Shown here in pieces: positions 48,349 through 59,027 of a stretch of 64,000 bases of DNA. The notes under the pieces were generated by a model. The model was not told where the DNA came from. It did not search any database and saw only the letters and a list, made by a program, of their open reading frames with translations. Every line of letters begins with the position of its first letter. Within the stretch, counting starts at the first letter, position 1. Location: NCBI RefSeq assembly GCF_029024305.1, contig NZ_CP118974.1, positions 1,547,069-1,611,068 on the forward strand, in the 5' to 3' direction. Source of the stretch: Mammaliicoccus vitulinus. Lineage in GTDB: Bacteria > Bacillota > Bacilli > Staphylococcales > Staphylococcaceae. Both the position numbers and the translations under genes were made by a program.

Positions 48349-49515
48349 TTATCGTTCTTGAACTAATTTAACAATTTTTTGAGCACCATCAGCCATGATT
48401 GATGCTGGTTCGATTGCTAAACCAGATTCTTTTAAGATTTGTTTACCTTTTTCAACATTAGTACCTTCTAGTCTAACAACTAAAGGCATATCTAATGAAA
48501 CTTCTTTAACAGCTGCTACAATACCTTCTGCAATAACATCACATTTCATGATTCCACCGAAGATGTTTACAAAAATACCTTCTACTTGTGAATCACCTAA
48601 AATGATTTTGAATGCTTCAGTAACTTTTTCTTTTGTAGCACCGCCCCCTACGTCAAGGAAGTTAGCCGGATTTCCGCCGAAGTGATTAATCGTATCCATC
48701 GTAGCCATAGCTAAACCAGCTCCGTTTACCATACAACCAATATTTCCATCTAAAGCGATATATGATAAGTCATATTTAGATGCTTCGATTTCTTTTTCGT
48801 CTTCTTCTTCTAAGTCACGCATTTCAACGATATCTTTATGTCTAAATAAAGCATTATCATCAAAGTTCACTTTTGCATCAAGCGCTAAAACTTCACCTGC
48901 ACTCGTTGTAACAAGTGGGTTGATTTCAACAATTGAACAATCTTTTTCTACAAACACATTATATAAAGACATCATTAATTTAACAGCTTTATTTACTGAT
49001 TCTTTAGGGATGTTAATATTAAATGCAATTCTTCTAGCTTGATAAGGCATTAATCCTGTTACAGGATCAATTACTTCTTTGAAGATTTTTTCTGGTGTTG
49101 CTGCTGCAACTTCTTCAATTTCAGTTCCGCCTTCTTCTGAAGCCATTAAAGTAATTCTGTCTGTTGCTCTATCAATTACAAACCCAATGTAATATTCTTT
49201 TTGAATATCGCATCCTTCTTCAATTAAAAGACGTTTAATTTCTTTACCTTCTGGACCAGTTTGGTGTGTAACAAGTACTTTGCCCAATAATTCTTTAGCG
49301 TACTCACGAACTTCATCAATTGATTTAGCAATTTTAACTCCGCCAGCTTTACCACGGCCACCAGCATGGATTTGTGCTTTAACTACATATACATTTGAAT
49401 CTAATTCTTTTGCTTTTTCTACTGCTTCAGCAGGTGAAAAAGCCACTGAACCATTAGGTACAGCTACGCCCATAGAGCGAAAAATCTCTTTACCTTGATA
49501 CTCATGGATATTCAT
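48349..49515 (-). CDS. sucC: Succinyl-CoA synthetase beta subunit
   Basis: The nucleotide-binding subunit, 388 residues, starting [20 protein letters not shown] with the ATP-grasp fold, [25 protein letters not shown] and [13 protein letters not shown]. The ATG at 49515 follows AGGAGG; the open frame continues 8 codons upstream without a better start. First gene of sucCD. Its promoter is near-consensus and carries a cre-like site in the spacer, suggesting CcpA control. Confidence 0.97.
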   Translation of the reverse strand: MNIHEYQGKEIFRSMGVAVPNGSVAFSPAEAVEKAKELDSNVYVVKAQIHAGGRGKAGGVKIAKSIDEVREYAKELLGKVLVTHQTGPEGKEIKRLLIEEGCDIQKEYYIGFVIDRATDRITLMASEEGGTEIEEVAAATPEKIFKEVIDPVTGLMPYQARRIAFNINIPKESVNKAVKLMMSLYNVFVEKDCSIVEINPLVTTSAGEVLALDAKVNFDDNALFRHKDIVEMRDLEEEDEKEIEASKYDLSYIALDGNIGCMVNGAGLAMATMDTINHFGGNPANFLDVGGGATKEKVTEAFKIILGDSQVEGIFVNIFGGIMKCDVIAEGIVAAVKEVSLDMPLVVRLEGTNVEKGKQILKESGLAIEPASIMADGAQKIVKLVQER

Positions 49516-49559
49516 TCTCCATCCTCCTATTACATACAATAATGTTTGCTTACTTCTTA

Positions 49560-49588
49560 ATTATAGAAAATGAAAGCGTTATTGTAAA
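49560..49588 (-). promoter_or_regulatory. Promoter of sucCD with a cre-like site in the spacer
   Basis: Minus-strand -35 TTTACA (49583-49588), 17-bp spacer and -10 TATAAT (49560-49565). On the plus strand TGAAAGCGTTATTG (49571-49584) matches the cre consensus TGWAANCGNTNWCA at 12 of 14 positions and covers the spacer, where CcpA would block polymerase. Confidence 0.68.
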
Positions 49589-49619
49589 CAAGTAGAGTGT
49601 AATTTCCAGAATTGTTAGA

Positions 49620-50396
49620 CTAATATTTCACTTTTGATTTAATTGGCTCGAAAGATTTTCGATGGATTGGTGTAATTCCACAAGTTTCAATACCTTCAAG
49701 ATGGGTTTTAGTACCATATCCTTTATTTTTGTCGAAATCGTATCCAGGATACTCTAAATTAAATTCAGTCATCAGTTTATCTCGATATTCTTTAGCAATA
49801 ACACTTGCCGCTGCTATTGAAACACTGTTCAAATCACCTTTAATAATTGAAGTCTGCGGTATATCGTTTGCAAGTGTCATCGCATCGATTAATAAATGAT
49901 CAGGTTTATAATTCAATTGATCTATCGCTCTTTGCATAGCCACTTTAGTCGCTTCATAAATATTTAATTCATCAATTTCTTCAACTGTTGCAATACCTAT
50001 TCCTACAGACAATGCTTTATTATAAATTTCCTGTTCGAAAAACGAACGTTTACTTTGTGATAAAGCTTTAGAATCGGTAATGCCTAAATAATGATGGCCA
50101 CGTTCCAATATTACGGCACTCGCTACAACTGGACCAGCTAACGGCCCTCTACCCACTTCATCTATTCCACAAATAAGTGCGTCTTGATTTTCGCTTAATA
50201 TTCGATTCTCATATTGGTTCATTTTTTCGTATTTCAAATTCAGTTCTTCTATCTTTTCTAACTGTTTTATCCTTTTAATTAAAGCGTTTTGAACGCCTTT
50301 TCTTTCATCTTCGTTATGGATTGAGCCATTTATTGCATCAATGGTTGCATATTGTTGAATCTCAGATGTTATTTCTTTAATGCTCTTTTGTTTCAT
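49620..50396 (-). CDS. rnhB: Ribonuclease HII
   Basis: Removes ribonucleotides from DNA. The 258-residue protein has the catalytic block [20 protein letters not shown] (in part), [18 protein letters not shown] and SVIAKEYRD, supplying the D-E-D-D metal site. ATG 50396 follows AAGGATGG; an ATG three codons earlier lies inside that site. It overlaps the end of rbgA by 20 bp. Confidence 0.95.
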   Translation of the reverse strand: MKQKSIKEITSEIQQYATIDAINGSIHNEDERKGVQNALIKRIKQLEKIEELNLKYEKMNQYENRILSENQDALICGIDEVGRGPLAGPVVASAVILERGHHYLGITDSKALSQSKRSFFEQEIYNKALSVGIGIATVEEIDELNIYEATKVAMQRAIDQLNYKPDHLLIDAMTLANDIPQTSIIKGDLNSVSIAAASVIAKEYRDKLMTEFNLEYPGYDFDKNKGYGTKTHLEGIETCGITPIHRKSFEPIKSKVKY

Positions 50397-51261
50397 ATAG
50401 GCCATCCTTCATTTCATCATAAACATCAAAACAATAATTACCTATTTTTGCATTTCTTAAATCTCTAATAATCAGTTCTGTTACAGCTTCATAATCGATT
50501 TCATTTCCTCGTTTCAACATACCTCTTCTTTTGCCAATTTGATCAAATAAATCGATAACTTCATCTTCTTCATTTAATTCTATTTGATAAAATTGTTTTA
50601 ATTTTTCAGGATCATGATCTAAAAGGAAATTCAAGCCATATATTGCAACTTCATCTAAATGAACGATGCTATCTTTTATTGCTCCAGTTAAACTTAGTTT
50701 TTTACCGATCGCTTGATCTTCAAATTTCGGCCATAAAATACCTGGCGTATCTAACAGTTCTAACTCTTTACCAACTTTAATCCATTGTTGTTTTTTTGTT
50801 ACACCTGGTGTATTTCCTGTTTTAGCAATCGCTTTTTTGGCTAATTTATTAATAAGGGTAGATTTTCCAACATTAGGAATACCTACTATCATAGCTCTAA
50901 TAGCACGCGGACGTAGTCCTTTACTCTTTTCTCTATCAAATTTTTCTTTAGTTGCAGCTTGTGCCGCTTTCATAAGTTCGCCTAAATGTTTACCATGTTT
51001 TGAATCTATTTGTACTGGATAGAAACCTTGATTTCTAAAGTATTGCGTCCATTTATCTGTTTCACTTTGTTTCGACATATCTTTTTTATTTAGTATAACC
51101 ACACGCGGTTTTTGTTTGATAATGTCATCAATCATTGGATTTCTAGAAGATAGAGGTAAACGAGCATCTACAAGCTCAAAAACTACATCTACCATTTTTA
51201 ATTGTTCAGTTACTTCTCTTCTCGCTTTGGCCATATGACCAGGGAACCATTGAATTGTCAT
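50377..51261 (-). CDS. rbgA: Ribosome biogenesis GTPase RbgA
   Basis: Needed for late 50S assembly. A 294-residue GTPase with circularly permuted motifs: NKKDMS (G4) comes before [15 protein letters not shown] (G1) and [10 protein letters not shown] (G3). It starts [14 protein letters not shown], the usual N-terminus. ATG 51261 follows AAAGGA. It overlaps rnhB and is divergent from the csbB-like gene, 72 bp away. Confidence 0.96.
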   Translation of the reverse strand: MTIQWFPGHMAKARREVTEQLKMVDVVFELVDARLPLSSRNPMIDDIIKQKPRVVILNKKDMSKQSETDKWTQYFRNQGFYPVQIDSKHGKHLGELMKAAQAATKEKFDREKSKGLRPRAIRAMIVGIPNVGKSTLINKLAKKAIAKTGNTPGVTKKQQWIKVGKELELLDTPGILWPKFEDQAIGKKLSLTGAIKDSIVHLDEVAIYGLNFLLDHDPEKLKQFYQIELNEEDEVIDLFDQIGKRRGMLKRGNEIDYEAVTELIIRDLRNAKIGNYCFDVYDEMKDGLYETKEH

Positions 51262-51333
51262 TTATATTTATCCTTTCTTATCTAAAACTTATGAAATATG
51301 ATATATTTACCATATCTATATAGGAGGTTTGTT

Positions 51334-52263
51334 ATGCTCATATCAATAATAGTTCCTCTTTATAATGAGGAAACTAACATCTCTATTTTACATGAAAAAG
51401 TATCGAACGTCTTTTTAAATTTATCACATCAATTTGAAATAATTTTTATTAACGATGGATCGACTGATCAATCACTTAATGTTTTAAAATCTTTATCAGA
51501 AAGAGATGAACATGTTAAATACATTTCCTTTTCTAATAACTTCGGCAAAGAGTCGGCCATGTATTGTGGTTTAGAACATTGTAATGGAGATGCTGTTATT
51601 ATTATGGATTCAGATTTGCAGCATCCGCCTGAAATAATTCCTAAGATGATTCAACTACACGAAGATGGCTATAATCAAGTAGTCGCATTAAGAAATCGTC
51701 AGAATGAATCATTTATTAAAAAGATTCCTGCTAAAGTTTTTTATAAACTATCTCGATATATGATTGATGTAAAATTAAAAAGCGGTGAAGGAGACTTCCG
51801 ATTAATTTCAAAAGAAGTCGTAAATTCCATTTTAAAAATGACAGAATATAACAGATTCTCTAAAGGGATTTTCGAATGGGTTGGTTTTAGTAAAACAACC
51901 ATTACATTTGAACATCAAGAAAGAAATGATGGTCATTCAAAATTTTCTATTTTTAAATTAATTGATTATGCTATAGATGGCATCATTAGTTTTAATAATA
52001 AACCACTTCGATTATGCTTTTATTTTGGTGGGATTACGATGTTTGTATGCCTTTTATATATTTTTATAACATTTATTAATATCCTTCTACACGGCATAGC
52101 AGAACCTGGTTATTTTACGATTATTTCAGCTATTTTATTTTTAGGCGGACTACAGTTATTTAGTCTTGGTGTGATCGGTGAATATATCGGTCGCATATAT
52201 TATGAAACGAAAGATAGACCGAAATATATTATTGAACAAACAAATTTAAAAGCGCATAAATAA
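51334..52263 (+). CDS. csbB: CsbB/GtrB-like polyprenyl-phosphate glycosyltransferase
   Basis: A 309-residue GT2 enzyme that should load a sugar onto undecaprenyl phosphate on the inner face of the membrane. It has VPLYNEE, FINDGSTDQS, the metal-binding DSDLQHPPE, GDFRLIS, and two C-terminal membrane segments (about 225-250 and 262-285). GGAGG lies 6 nt before the ATG at 51334; an upstream ATG at 51298 lacks a site. It lies 25 bp before a yfhO gene. In S. aureus CsbB and YfhO add GlcNAc to lipoteichoic acid, but there the two genes are apart. Confidence 0.88.
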   Translation: MLISIIVPLYNEETNISILHEKVSNVFLNLSHQFEIIFINDGSTDQSLNVLKSLSERDEHVKYISFSNNFGKESAMYCGLEHCNGDAVIIMDSDLQHPPEIIPKMIQLHEDGYNQVVALRNRQNESFIKKIPAKVFYKLSRYMIDVKLKSGEGDFRLISKEVVNSILKMTEYNRFSKGIFEWVGFSKTTITFEHQERNDGHSKFSIFKLIDYAIDGIISFNNKPLRLCFYFGGITMFVCLLYIFITFINILLHGIAEPGYFTIISAILFLGGLQLFSLGVIGEYIGRIYYETKDRPKYIIEQTNLKAHK

Positions 52264-52288
52264 TTAAATATTGATATAGGTGAAATAG

Positions 52289-54898
52289 ATGATAAACAAA
52301 TTCAAACAATACTTACATAACAAACATGCAATCAAATATATTTTCCTATTCCTTATTTTAGCTATTTTAGGCCATAGCTACGTTCTTTATAGATATCTTA
52401 ATGATGGCATTATTTTCACTGGCCCTAATGATGGTATTGAACAAATGCTACCTATACAAATGTATTTATACGAACATTGGACAAGTGGTTCATTTTTCTA
52501 TTCAACTGATTTAGGTCTCGGTGGAGATATGTTTATGGATTTTTCATATTACTTCTCAACCAATATTTTATTTATTATGAACGTTATTTTAATTTGGATA
52601 GGGTCATTTATTTTTAATTTTAATACTGAGCATATGCTTTTTTGGGCTCAAAATGCAATTTTTATATCCATAGTAAAATCGTTTTTAATTATGATGTTTA
52701 CATTTCTATTATTTAAAAAATTAGGATTAAATCAATTATCTTCAATTGTTGCAGCATTTTTATTTGCGGTTTCACCTATTTATTTCAGATTTACAGTATA
52801 CTGGCCTTTTTTTAGTGATGTATTTATGCTTTTACCTCTTTTGCTGTTAAGTATTGAAAGGTTTTTAAAAGATAAAAAAATAGGCCTACTCATTATAATC
52901 GTCGCCATAACGTTCATTAATAATTTCTACTTTGCATACTATCAGTTATTAACAGGTCTCATTTACTTTCTATATCGATTTATATTTACGCACAAAGATG
53001 ATATTATCCCAAGAATGCAACAGTTAAAGGTTCTTGTAACTGCTAGTATACTTGGTTTAGGCAGTAGTTTATTTATATTTTTCCATTCTGCGCGTAGTTT
53101 TATTGGCAATAATAGAGAAATTTATCAAGGTAAAATTCCTTTACTGTCAGACTTTACGAAACATGATAATATTTTTTACGATAATTATTTAATCGTTGTG
53201 TTATTCATTACGATTCAAGCATTGCTTACATATAAATTATATAAACATTATTATTATAGGTTATTCAGCATATTGACGTTCGTATTAATTATTTCAAGCT
53301 TTATTCCTTATGTTGATAGTATATTTAATGGGTTTTCTGCACCTCAAAAGAGATGGCATTACTTATTGACCTTTTTCTCAAGTGGTTTAATCGCTTGTTA
53401 TGTTTATTATTTTAAATCTATACCTGTTAAACAATACATCCTAACTTCATTACCTGCTTTTATCGTGATATTTACAAGTTATTTCATAACTAACGATTAC
53501 GTGATATGGATTTGGATGGTTCCCCTTTTATTTGTAATGGGTCTGCTCGTTTTAACTTTAAAAGTCAAACGTTCAAAACTGCTCATTGCATCGTATGCTT
53601 TAATGATTTTATTTTTATCATTTCTTGTATCAAAAGAACATAGTAAAAACCAAATTTATCACGATGATCATGAACGTAGAGCAAACGACTTTTATATGCA
53701 GGCAAGTACTTTTGATAGCGGGCTTCAACGTAATCATGTATCCACTTTAAAAAATCAAACTGATGCTGACGAAAGAATTGCTTGGAGAGTGTTAACACAA
53801 GATAATACACCAATGTATCAACATTTTAAAGGCATGAGTTTATATTCCAGTATTTTTGATGGTCAATTAAATCAATATTTGTTTAAAGACGCTAAAGTCA
53901 ATTTACAAAACGAGTCTTTAAGTAGATACAGCAATTTTCAAGGCAGATCGAACTTATACAGTTTATGGTCTACAAAATACATGATGAAAAAGAGTTATCA
54001 AAAAGAATCTCCGGCAAACTTCAAAATAAAAAGTGATGATGGTAAATATCAAATTTTAGAAAATGAACAAATGTTACCTGCTGTCAAAGTGACAGATCAA
54101 TATTATGATGAACGCACCATCAACAATCCTTTAGATTTGGAACATGCAATGATTAAAGGCGTTGTATCTTCTGATCATTCAAAAGAATATTCGCGTATAA
54201 ATAAGTCACCGAATTTATTAAACGAAACAACTATTACAGCACGGAACGCAAATTATCATAACGATACATTATCGGTGCCTAACAACGGTGATGGTATCAC
54301 AATAACTTTACCTAAAGAAATGACAAGCAAGTACGAGGACATGTATTTAATGATGCATTTAGAACGCGCATTACCTCAATCTAACTTTACGGTTCAAATA
54401 AATGACTATGATAATCATCGCTTGTTTGAAGATTCTAAATATCGAATGAATCAAGACGATTTACTTTATCGTATACCTGTACCGAAAGACGGCAAAATAT
54501 TTATCGCATTGACAAATGGTAAATACAAATTAAAATTACAAGGTTTGTACGGAGAAAATTATGATACTTTGAAACAAGCTGATAAACAAAAAGATTACAC
54601 ATATCAAGAAAAGAATGGCAAAATTGATATACATTTAAAAGCTCATAAAGCAGGAACTGCTGTAATCAATATGCCTTATAGAGATGGTTTAAAAGCCAAA
54701 GTTGATGGCAAAAAAACGTCTGTTAACAAAGTCAATCATATTATGACTGGTATTGATGTAGATAAGCAAGATAAACATATAGAAATAACTTATAAACCAC
54801 CCTATTTTGTAACGATGATCATCGTCTCAATTCTATTTATAAGTTTAAGCATTTTAATCACAAGAAAAATCAATAACAATCCATCTCATCTTGACTAA
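52289..54898 (+). CDS. yfhO: YfhO-family membrane protein, first copy
   Basis: An 869-residue protein with about a dozen N-terminal membrane segments (about 15-470), an extracytoplasmic domain of about 370 residues, and a final membrane segment near 840-860. The early external loop DGIEQMLPIQMY...LGLGGDMFMDFSYYFS is shared with the second copy. YfhO proteins probably transfer lipid-linked sugars to wall or lipid polymers (GT-C-like). AGGTG precedes the ATG, 25 bp after csbB, so the two form an operon ended by a 15-bp hairpin. Acceptor and sugar are inference. Confidence 0.86.
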   Translation: MINKFKQYLHNKHAIKYIFLFLILAILGHSYVLYRYLNDGIIFTGPNDGIEQMLPIQMYLYEHWTSGSFFYSTDLGLGGDMFMDFSYYFSTNILFIMNVILIWIGSFIFNFNTEHMLFWAQNAIFISIVKSFLIMMFTFLLFKKLGLNQLSSIVAAFLFAVSPIYFRFTVYWPFFSDVFMLLPLLLLSIERFLKDKKIGLLIIIVAITFINNFYFAYYQLLTGLIYFLYRFIFTHKDDIIPRMQQLKVLVTASILGLGSSLFIFFHSARSFIGNNREIYQGKIPLLSDFTKHDNIFYDNYLIVVLFITIQALLTYKLYKHYYYRLFSILTFVLIISSFIPYVDSIFNGFSAPQKRWHYLLTFFSSGLIACYVYYFKSIPVKQYILTSLPAFIVIFTSYFITNDYVIWIWMVPLLFVMGLLVLTLKVKRSKLLIASYALMILFLSFLVSKEHSKNQIYHDDHERRANDFYMQASTFDSGLQRNHVSTLKNQTDADERIAWRVLTQDNTPMYQHFKGMSLYSSIFDGQLNQYLFKDAKVNLQNESLSRYSNFQGRSNLYSLWSTKYMMKKSYQKESPANFKIKSDDGKYQILENEQMLPAVKVTDQYYDERTINNPLDLEHAMIKGVVSSDHSKEYSRINKSPNLLNETTITARNANYHNDTLSVPNNGDGITITLPKEMTSKYEDMYLMMHLERALPQSNFTVQINDYDNHRLFEDSKYRMNQDDLLYRIPVPKDGKIFIALTNGKYKLKLQGLYGENYDTLKQADKQKDYTYQEKNGKIDIHLKAHKAGTAVINMPYRDGLKAKVDGKKTSVNKVNHIMTGIDVDKQDKHIEITYKPPYFVTMIIVSILFISLSILITRKINNNPSHLD

Positions 54899-54911
54899 AA
54901 TCAGAAATATA

Positions 54912-54954
54912 AAATCATCCAATCCGAAAATGATTCCAACGGATTGGATGATTT
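54912..54954 (+). terminator. Terminator after the first yfhO
   Basis: A perfect 15-bp stem (54912-54926 with 54940-54954), loop AAAATGATTCCAA, then a short U-rich tail. Almost identical to the hairpin at 57685-57727, but with the loop in the opposite sense. Confidence 0.85.
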
Positions 54955-55084
54955 ATTTTAAGTTGGGATTTATATACTAAACTCTTATTAATATACGCCT
55001 TATAAATGAATGTTAAAGTTTAACAATTTATGAGTTTGGGAATAAGTAAGTGTTTACATAACATACAAATACGAGGTATCGAAT

Positions 55085-57646
55085 ATGGCAAAGCAATTTA
55101 AACACATTTTTTATTTATTACTTCTATCGATAATCCTGTCAGTTTTATATTACATACCAACTATATATAGATTTATAAAATTTGGTGATTTATATACGAG
55201 TGTTGGAGATGGATTAAAACAAATGATCCCTTTTCAAATGTACCTTGTCCAACATGCTAAACAATTTACGATGTTTTATGATATAGGATTTGGACTTGGT
55301 GGTGATTATTTTTCTAACTTAAGCTATTATTATTCAACTTCTCCATTTGCATGGATTAGCATTTGTTTTGTCTTAATCTATCAGTTTTTTGCTGGTTCTG
55401 ATCAATTGTTTAATATAGTAGTCGCTAACCAAATTGTAATCGCTATATTTAAATGTACATGCATCTTAATTGTGACTTATTTTTTATTTTTAAAATACAA
55501 CATCAATAAATCGTACGCATTTATCGGAAGCATGCTCTATGCTTGCTCAACGGTTTATTATTACTTCACGTTTACTTGGTCCTTTTTCAGTGATGTCATG
55601 TTCTATTTACCACTTGCTTTATTAGGTATAGAACGTCTCTTTACTCAGAAGAAAATAACTGTGCTCATACTCGCAATTGCGATTACGATTACGTCTAATT
55701 TTTATTTTACATATTATGAATTTATTATTTTAGCTTGCTATGCTATTTATAGAATGATTTTTAACTATAAAGATGACTTGTTATCAATTAAACAAAAATT
55801 CTTTTATTTAATCGTTTGTATTTTTATTGGATTTTTAATTGGAAATTTTGGTTTCGTTCAAGGCGTCATGTCTTATATCGATAACGATAGAAGCTTGATT
55901 AATAATCACATTGATTCAGTTATCCCATTTAAAAAACAATATAACATGTTGTATGGCGGGTTTTATATTACGATATCATTCTTATCCGTAGTTGCTTTAT
56001 TTTTAAAACCATTATATACAAAGTATTACTTTAAATTATTTGCTACATTCACAATTCTATCTTTAATTGGATCTTTATCACCTTATATGGACTCATTTTT
56101 TAATGGTTTTTCAATGCCTGAAAGAAGATGGGTATATGCATTGGCATTAATAACTGCTGGCCTTACAGTGATGCTTATACAGCATATTCATATGGTCACA
56201 GTAAAACAGTTTATTATGGCATCGATATTACCGATATTATTTATAGCTATTTCAGCAATTTGGCAGCAATCTTTTTATAGTTGGGTGATTTTCATACCAA
56301 TATTGTTTATTTTATTATTGTTTAAAATAAGATACCCAATTAAGCATTTGAATATCGCTATCTGTTGTGTCCTTATTGCTTATCAGTTTACGCTTATACA
56401 AAATTACCAAGATAAAGTGCTTAAAAAGTATACACCGAATATTAATACAGTTAAAAAATCCAATATTTATTCACAAAAATTAGCTTCGGAAATTGAAAAT
56501 TTAAAAGAAAATCAAGTTGATGATTTACGCAGAATTGATATGTTAAGACCTATCTCTATTAATTCACCAATGTATTATCATTTTAATGGAACGAAGCTTT
56601 ATAGCAGTATTTACAGTGCAGAAATATTGAAATTTTATGAAAAAGATTTACTTATTAGCATGCCAAGAAATAGCAATAGTTATTATGCGAGCTTATCGGA
56701 AAGAGCTAACTTAAACAGTTTATTTAATGTAGACTATACTATAAAATCTAAAGATGACTTACACTATCCAGCCCTTTCAAAAAGGATAGATTCTTTTAAA
56801 GATCAAGGCGAGTATTTCCATGTATACGAAAATACAGAGAAATTACCTAGTGCTAGAGTCGTCAAAAATACTTATCACAATACACAATTAAACTCACCAA
56901 TAGAAAAAGAACATGCCATGTTAAATGGCGTTATTACAAATGATCAAAAATCAAATCAGCAAGTGAAACCAGCTAAAGACCTACTCAAGTCTGCTCATAT
57001 TTCATACAATGATGCATCTTACAACGGCAAACAATTAACTGTTACTAAAAATGGCGGTGGCTTAACAATCGATTTACCGAACAATACAGCTGACAAATAT
57101 CAAACACTATATTTAATGATGGATGCTAAAATCATTAAGCCTAAAGATATGAATTACTATATTTCAACAAATGAAAATAAAATTTTTAGATACAGATTGA
57201 ATTATCCTTATATAAGACCTCATCACACTACAACAGCTAATATAAAATCTGCAAACACAGTACATGTAAAGTTGAAAAAAGGATCGTATCGTTTTAATTT
57301 AAAACATATATATGGTGAAGACTATCAACCGCTGAAAAATGCAGTTAAGAGCGCTCAGTCACAAAATATTAAATTTCATAACAAACGCACACATTACGAA
57401 ATAGATTTAAATAAGAATCCATCTGGAAATCTTGTGTTACCCATCATTTATAAAAAAGGGTTAAAAGCATCAATCGATGGTAAAGAAGTGGATATAAATA
57501 AAGTGAATTATATCATGTCTAGTATCAAAGTCGATAAACATGATAAAAAAGTAACTATAACTTATGAATCCCCATTCTTTAAAATCAGTATTTTAGGAAT
57601 GATTATAGGACTCGTGTTACTTATATGGCTTAGAAAAAAATTATAA
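55085..57646 (+). CDS. YfhO-family membrane protein, second copy
   Basis: An 853-residue paralogue of the preceding protein with the same layout: many membrane segments (about 8-440), external domain (about 450-825) and a last segment near 832-850. The loop DGLKQMIPFQMY...FGLGGDYFSNLSYYYS matches the first copy, and so does NGFSMPERRW versus NGFSAPQKRW. The copies differ throughout, so the duplication is old. GAGGT precedes the ATG. It is separated from copy one by a terminator and may have its own promoter (TTGGGA, 17 bp, TAACAT near 55035-55065). Confidence 0.85.
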   Translation: MAKQFKHIFYLLLLSIILSVLYYIPTIYRFIKFGDLYTSVGDGLKQMIPFQMYLVQHAKQFTMFYDIGFGLGGDYFSNLSYYYSTSPFAWISICFVLIYQFFAGSDQLFNIVVANQIVIAIFKCTCILIVTYFLFLKYNINKSYAFIGSMLYACSTVYYYFTFTWSFFSDVMFYLPLALLGIERLFTQKKITVLILAIAITITSNFYFTYYEFIILACYAIYRMIFNYKDDLLSIKQKFFYLIVCIFIGFLIGNFGFVQGVMSYIDNDRSLINNHIDSVIPFKKQYNMLYGGFYITISFLSVVALFLKPLYTKYYFKLFATFTILSLIGSLSPYMDSFFNGFSMPERRWVYALALITAGLTVMLIQHIHMVTVKQFIMASILPILFIAISAIWQQSFYSWVIFIPILFILLLFKIRYPIKHLNIAICCVLIAYQFTLIQNYQDKVLKKYTPNINTVKKSNIYSQKLASEIENLKENQVDDLRRIDMLRPISINSPMYYHFNGTKLYSSIYSAEILKFYEKDLLISMPRNSNSYYASLSERANLNSLFNVDYTIKSKDDLHYPALSKRIDSFKDQGEYFHVYENTEKLPSARVVKNTYHNTQLNSPIEKEHAMLNGVITNDQKSNQQVKPAKDLLKSAHISYNDASYNGKQLTVTKNGGGLTIDLPNNTADKYQTLYLMMDAKIIKPKDMNYYISTNENKIFRYRLNYPYIRPHHTTTANIKSANTVHVKLKKGSYRFNLKHIYGEDYQPLKNAVKSAQSQNIKFHNKRTHYEIDLNKNPSGNLVLPIIYKKGLKASIDGKEVDINKVNYIMSSIKVDKHDKKVTITYESPFFKISILGMIIGLVLLIWLRKKL

Positions 57647-57684
57647 AACTTAGTATTTTATAATTTCATGCCTTTTCTCAAAAT

Positions 57685-57727
57685 AAATCACCCAATCCGT
57701 TGGATTCATTTTCGGATTGGGTGATTT
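57685..57727 (+). terminator. Terminator after the second yfhO
   Basis: A perfect 15-bp stem (57685-57699 with 57713-57727), loop TTGGATTCATTTT, then TTTTTATATTTTT... on the plus strand. Read on the other strand it matches the hairpin at 54912-54954 at 40 of 43 bases, with one compensated base pair. Confidence 0.87.
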
Positions 57728-57748
57728 TTATATTTTTAATTTTGTACA

Positions 57749-57794
57749 AAAAAGAGCAGAAATTCAATTTTAACAATGAATTTCTACTCTTTTT
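57749..57794 (-). terminator. Intrinsic terminator of rplS
   Basis: An 18-bp stem with one mismatch (57749-57766 with 57777-57794) after the rplS stop, with an A/U-rich tail. It faces the yfhO terminator, so the two transcripts converge. Confidence 0.82.
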
Positions 57795-57825
57795 AAGTTC
57801 AAAGGTCAATGACCTAAGTCTTATT

Positions 57826-58176
57826 TTATCTAATTTCTTTAATACGAGCAGCTTTACCACGTAAATTACGTAAGTAGTAAAGTTTCGCACGACGTACTTT
57901 ACCGCGACGTTTAACTTCGATTTTCTCGATTTTTGGAGTGTGTACAGGGAATGTACGTTCAACACCAACACCGTAAGAAATTTTACGAACTGTAAACGTT
58001 TCAGAAATACCGCCACCATTACGTTTAATAACTACACCTTCGAATAACTGGATACGTTCGCGTGTTCCTTCAACGATACGCACGTGTACTACTAATGTGT
58101 CACCAGAACGGAAATTTGGAATGTCCGTACGTAATTGGTCTTTAGTTACTGCTTCGATTAACTTATGATTACTCAT
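57826..58176 (-). CDS. rplS: 50S ribosomal protein L19
   Basis: A 116-residue large-subunit protein at the 30S/50S interface. Family blocks [22 protein letters not shown] (in part), [17 protein letters not shown] and [20 protein letters not shown] (in part) are complete. ATG 58176 after AAGGAG. It has a separate promoter and a structured leader and is not co-transcribed with trmD alone. Confidence 0.97.
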   Translation of the reverse strand: MSNHKLIEAVTKDQLRTDIPNFRSGDTLVVHVRIVEGTRERIQLFEGVVIKRNGGGISETFTVRKISYGVGVERTFPVHTPKIEKIEVKRRGKVRRAKLYYLRNLRGKAARIKEIR

Positions 58177-58260
58177 TATTTTCTCTCCTTCTGACTATGT
58201 TCTTGCCCAATTTATATAAAATAATTTAATGCTAGCAGCGGACCATAGTAATTTCGTGTT
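58177..58260 (-). promoter_or_regulatory. rplS leader, probable L19 autoregulatory RNA
   Basis: ACTATG (58194-58199) and CATAGT (58244-58249) can close a stem around a purine-rich loop containing GGTCCGCTGCTAGC (minus strand). L19 leaders of this general shape are known before rplS in Firmicutes. Not tested with a covariance model. Confidence 0.5.
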
Positions 58261-58266
58261 CACACA

Positions 58267-58294
58267 CTTATAATAATATATCACATTGTGTAAA
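58267..58294 (-). promoter_or_regulatory. Promoter of rplS
   Basis: Minus-strand -35 TTTACA (58289-58294), 16-bp spacer, -10 TATAAG (58267-58272). An overlapping option is TTGAAT-17-TATATT. Confidence 0.6.
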
Positions 58295-58304
58295 TTGATT
58301 CAAT

Positions 58305-59027
58305 CTATTTTTTATTGTCATTTAAGAATTTTTTATCTTTTTCAGATAGAGGATATTGATCTAATAGATCAGGTCTTCTCGACTGTGTTCTCAATAAGGA
58401 TTGTTGATGTCTCCACTTATCAATGTTTGCATGATTACCTGATAATAATACATCTGGTACTTTTAATCCTTCATAATCAGCAGGACGTGTATATTGTGGA
58501 TGTTCTAATAAACCAGATGAGAATGAATCGTCTTCATGAGAAACTTGATTACCAAGCACGCCAGGAATAAGTCTCACAATGGCGTCTGTCATGGTCATAC
58601 TGGCCAGTTCGCCACCAGTCAATACATAATCACCTATTGATATTTCATCAGTTACACAATGTTCTCTGATGCGCTCATCATAACCTTCATAATGACCACA
58701 AATAAAAATGATATGTTCACTTTCTGATAAAGATTCAGCTTTTTGCTGTGTAAATGGCTCACCTTGAGGACACATTAAAATAACACGCGTCTTTTCAGTC
58801 TTATCTAATGCTTTGAGCGCGTTAAATATTGGCTCAGGTTTGAGTACCATACCTTGTCCACCACCATAAGGGTAGTCATCAACTTGTGAATGTTTATTAT
58901 TTGCATAATCCCTAAAATTCACTGTATTAAATTGAACAAGTTCTTTATCTTGTGCTCTTTTCATTATGGAATGATTTAACACACCTTCGTACATCTCTGG
59001 AAACAATGTTAAGTAATCAATTTTCAT
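58305..59027 (-). CDS. trmD: tRNA (guanine-N1-)-methyltransferase TrmD
   Basis: Methylates G37 of tRNAs to prevent frameshifting. The 240-residue SPOUT enzyme has the knotted AdoMet site [29 protein letters not shown] and the C-terminal [16 protein letters not shown]. Start and rimM stop share one base (TAATG), so translation is coupled. Confidence 0.97.
   Translation of the reverse strand: MKIDYLTLFPEMYEGVLNHSIMKRAQDKELVQFNTVNFRDYANNKHSQVDDYPYGGGQGMVLKPEPIFNALKALDKTEKTRVILMCPQGEPFTQQKAESLSESEHIIFICGHYEGYDERIREHCVTDEISIGDYVLTGGELASMTMTDAIVRLIPGVLGNQVSHEDDSFSSGLLEHPQYTRPADYEGLKVPDVLLSGNHANIDKWRHQQSLLRTQSRRPDLLDQYPLSEKDKKFLNDNKK

Noticed and set aside
57678..58019. 113-codon minus-strand frame overlapping rplS
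   Set aside because: It is an out-of-frame reading of rplS and of the two terminators.
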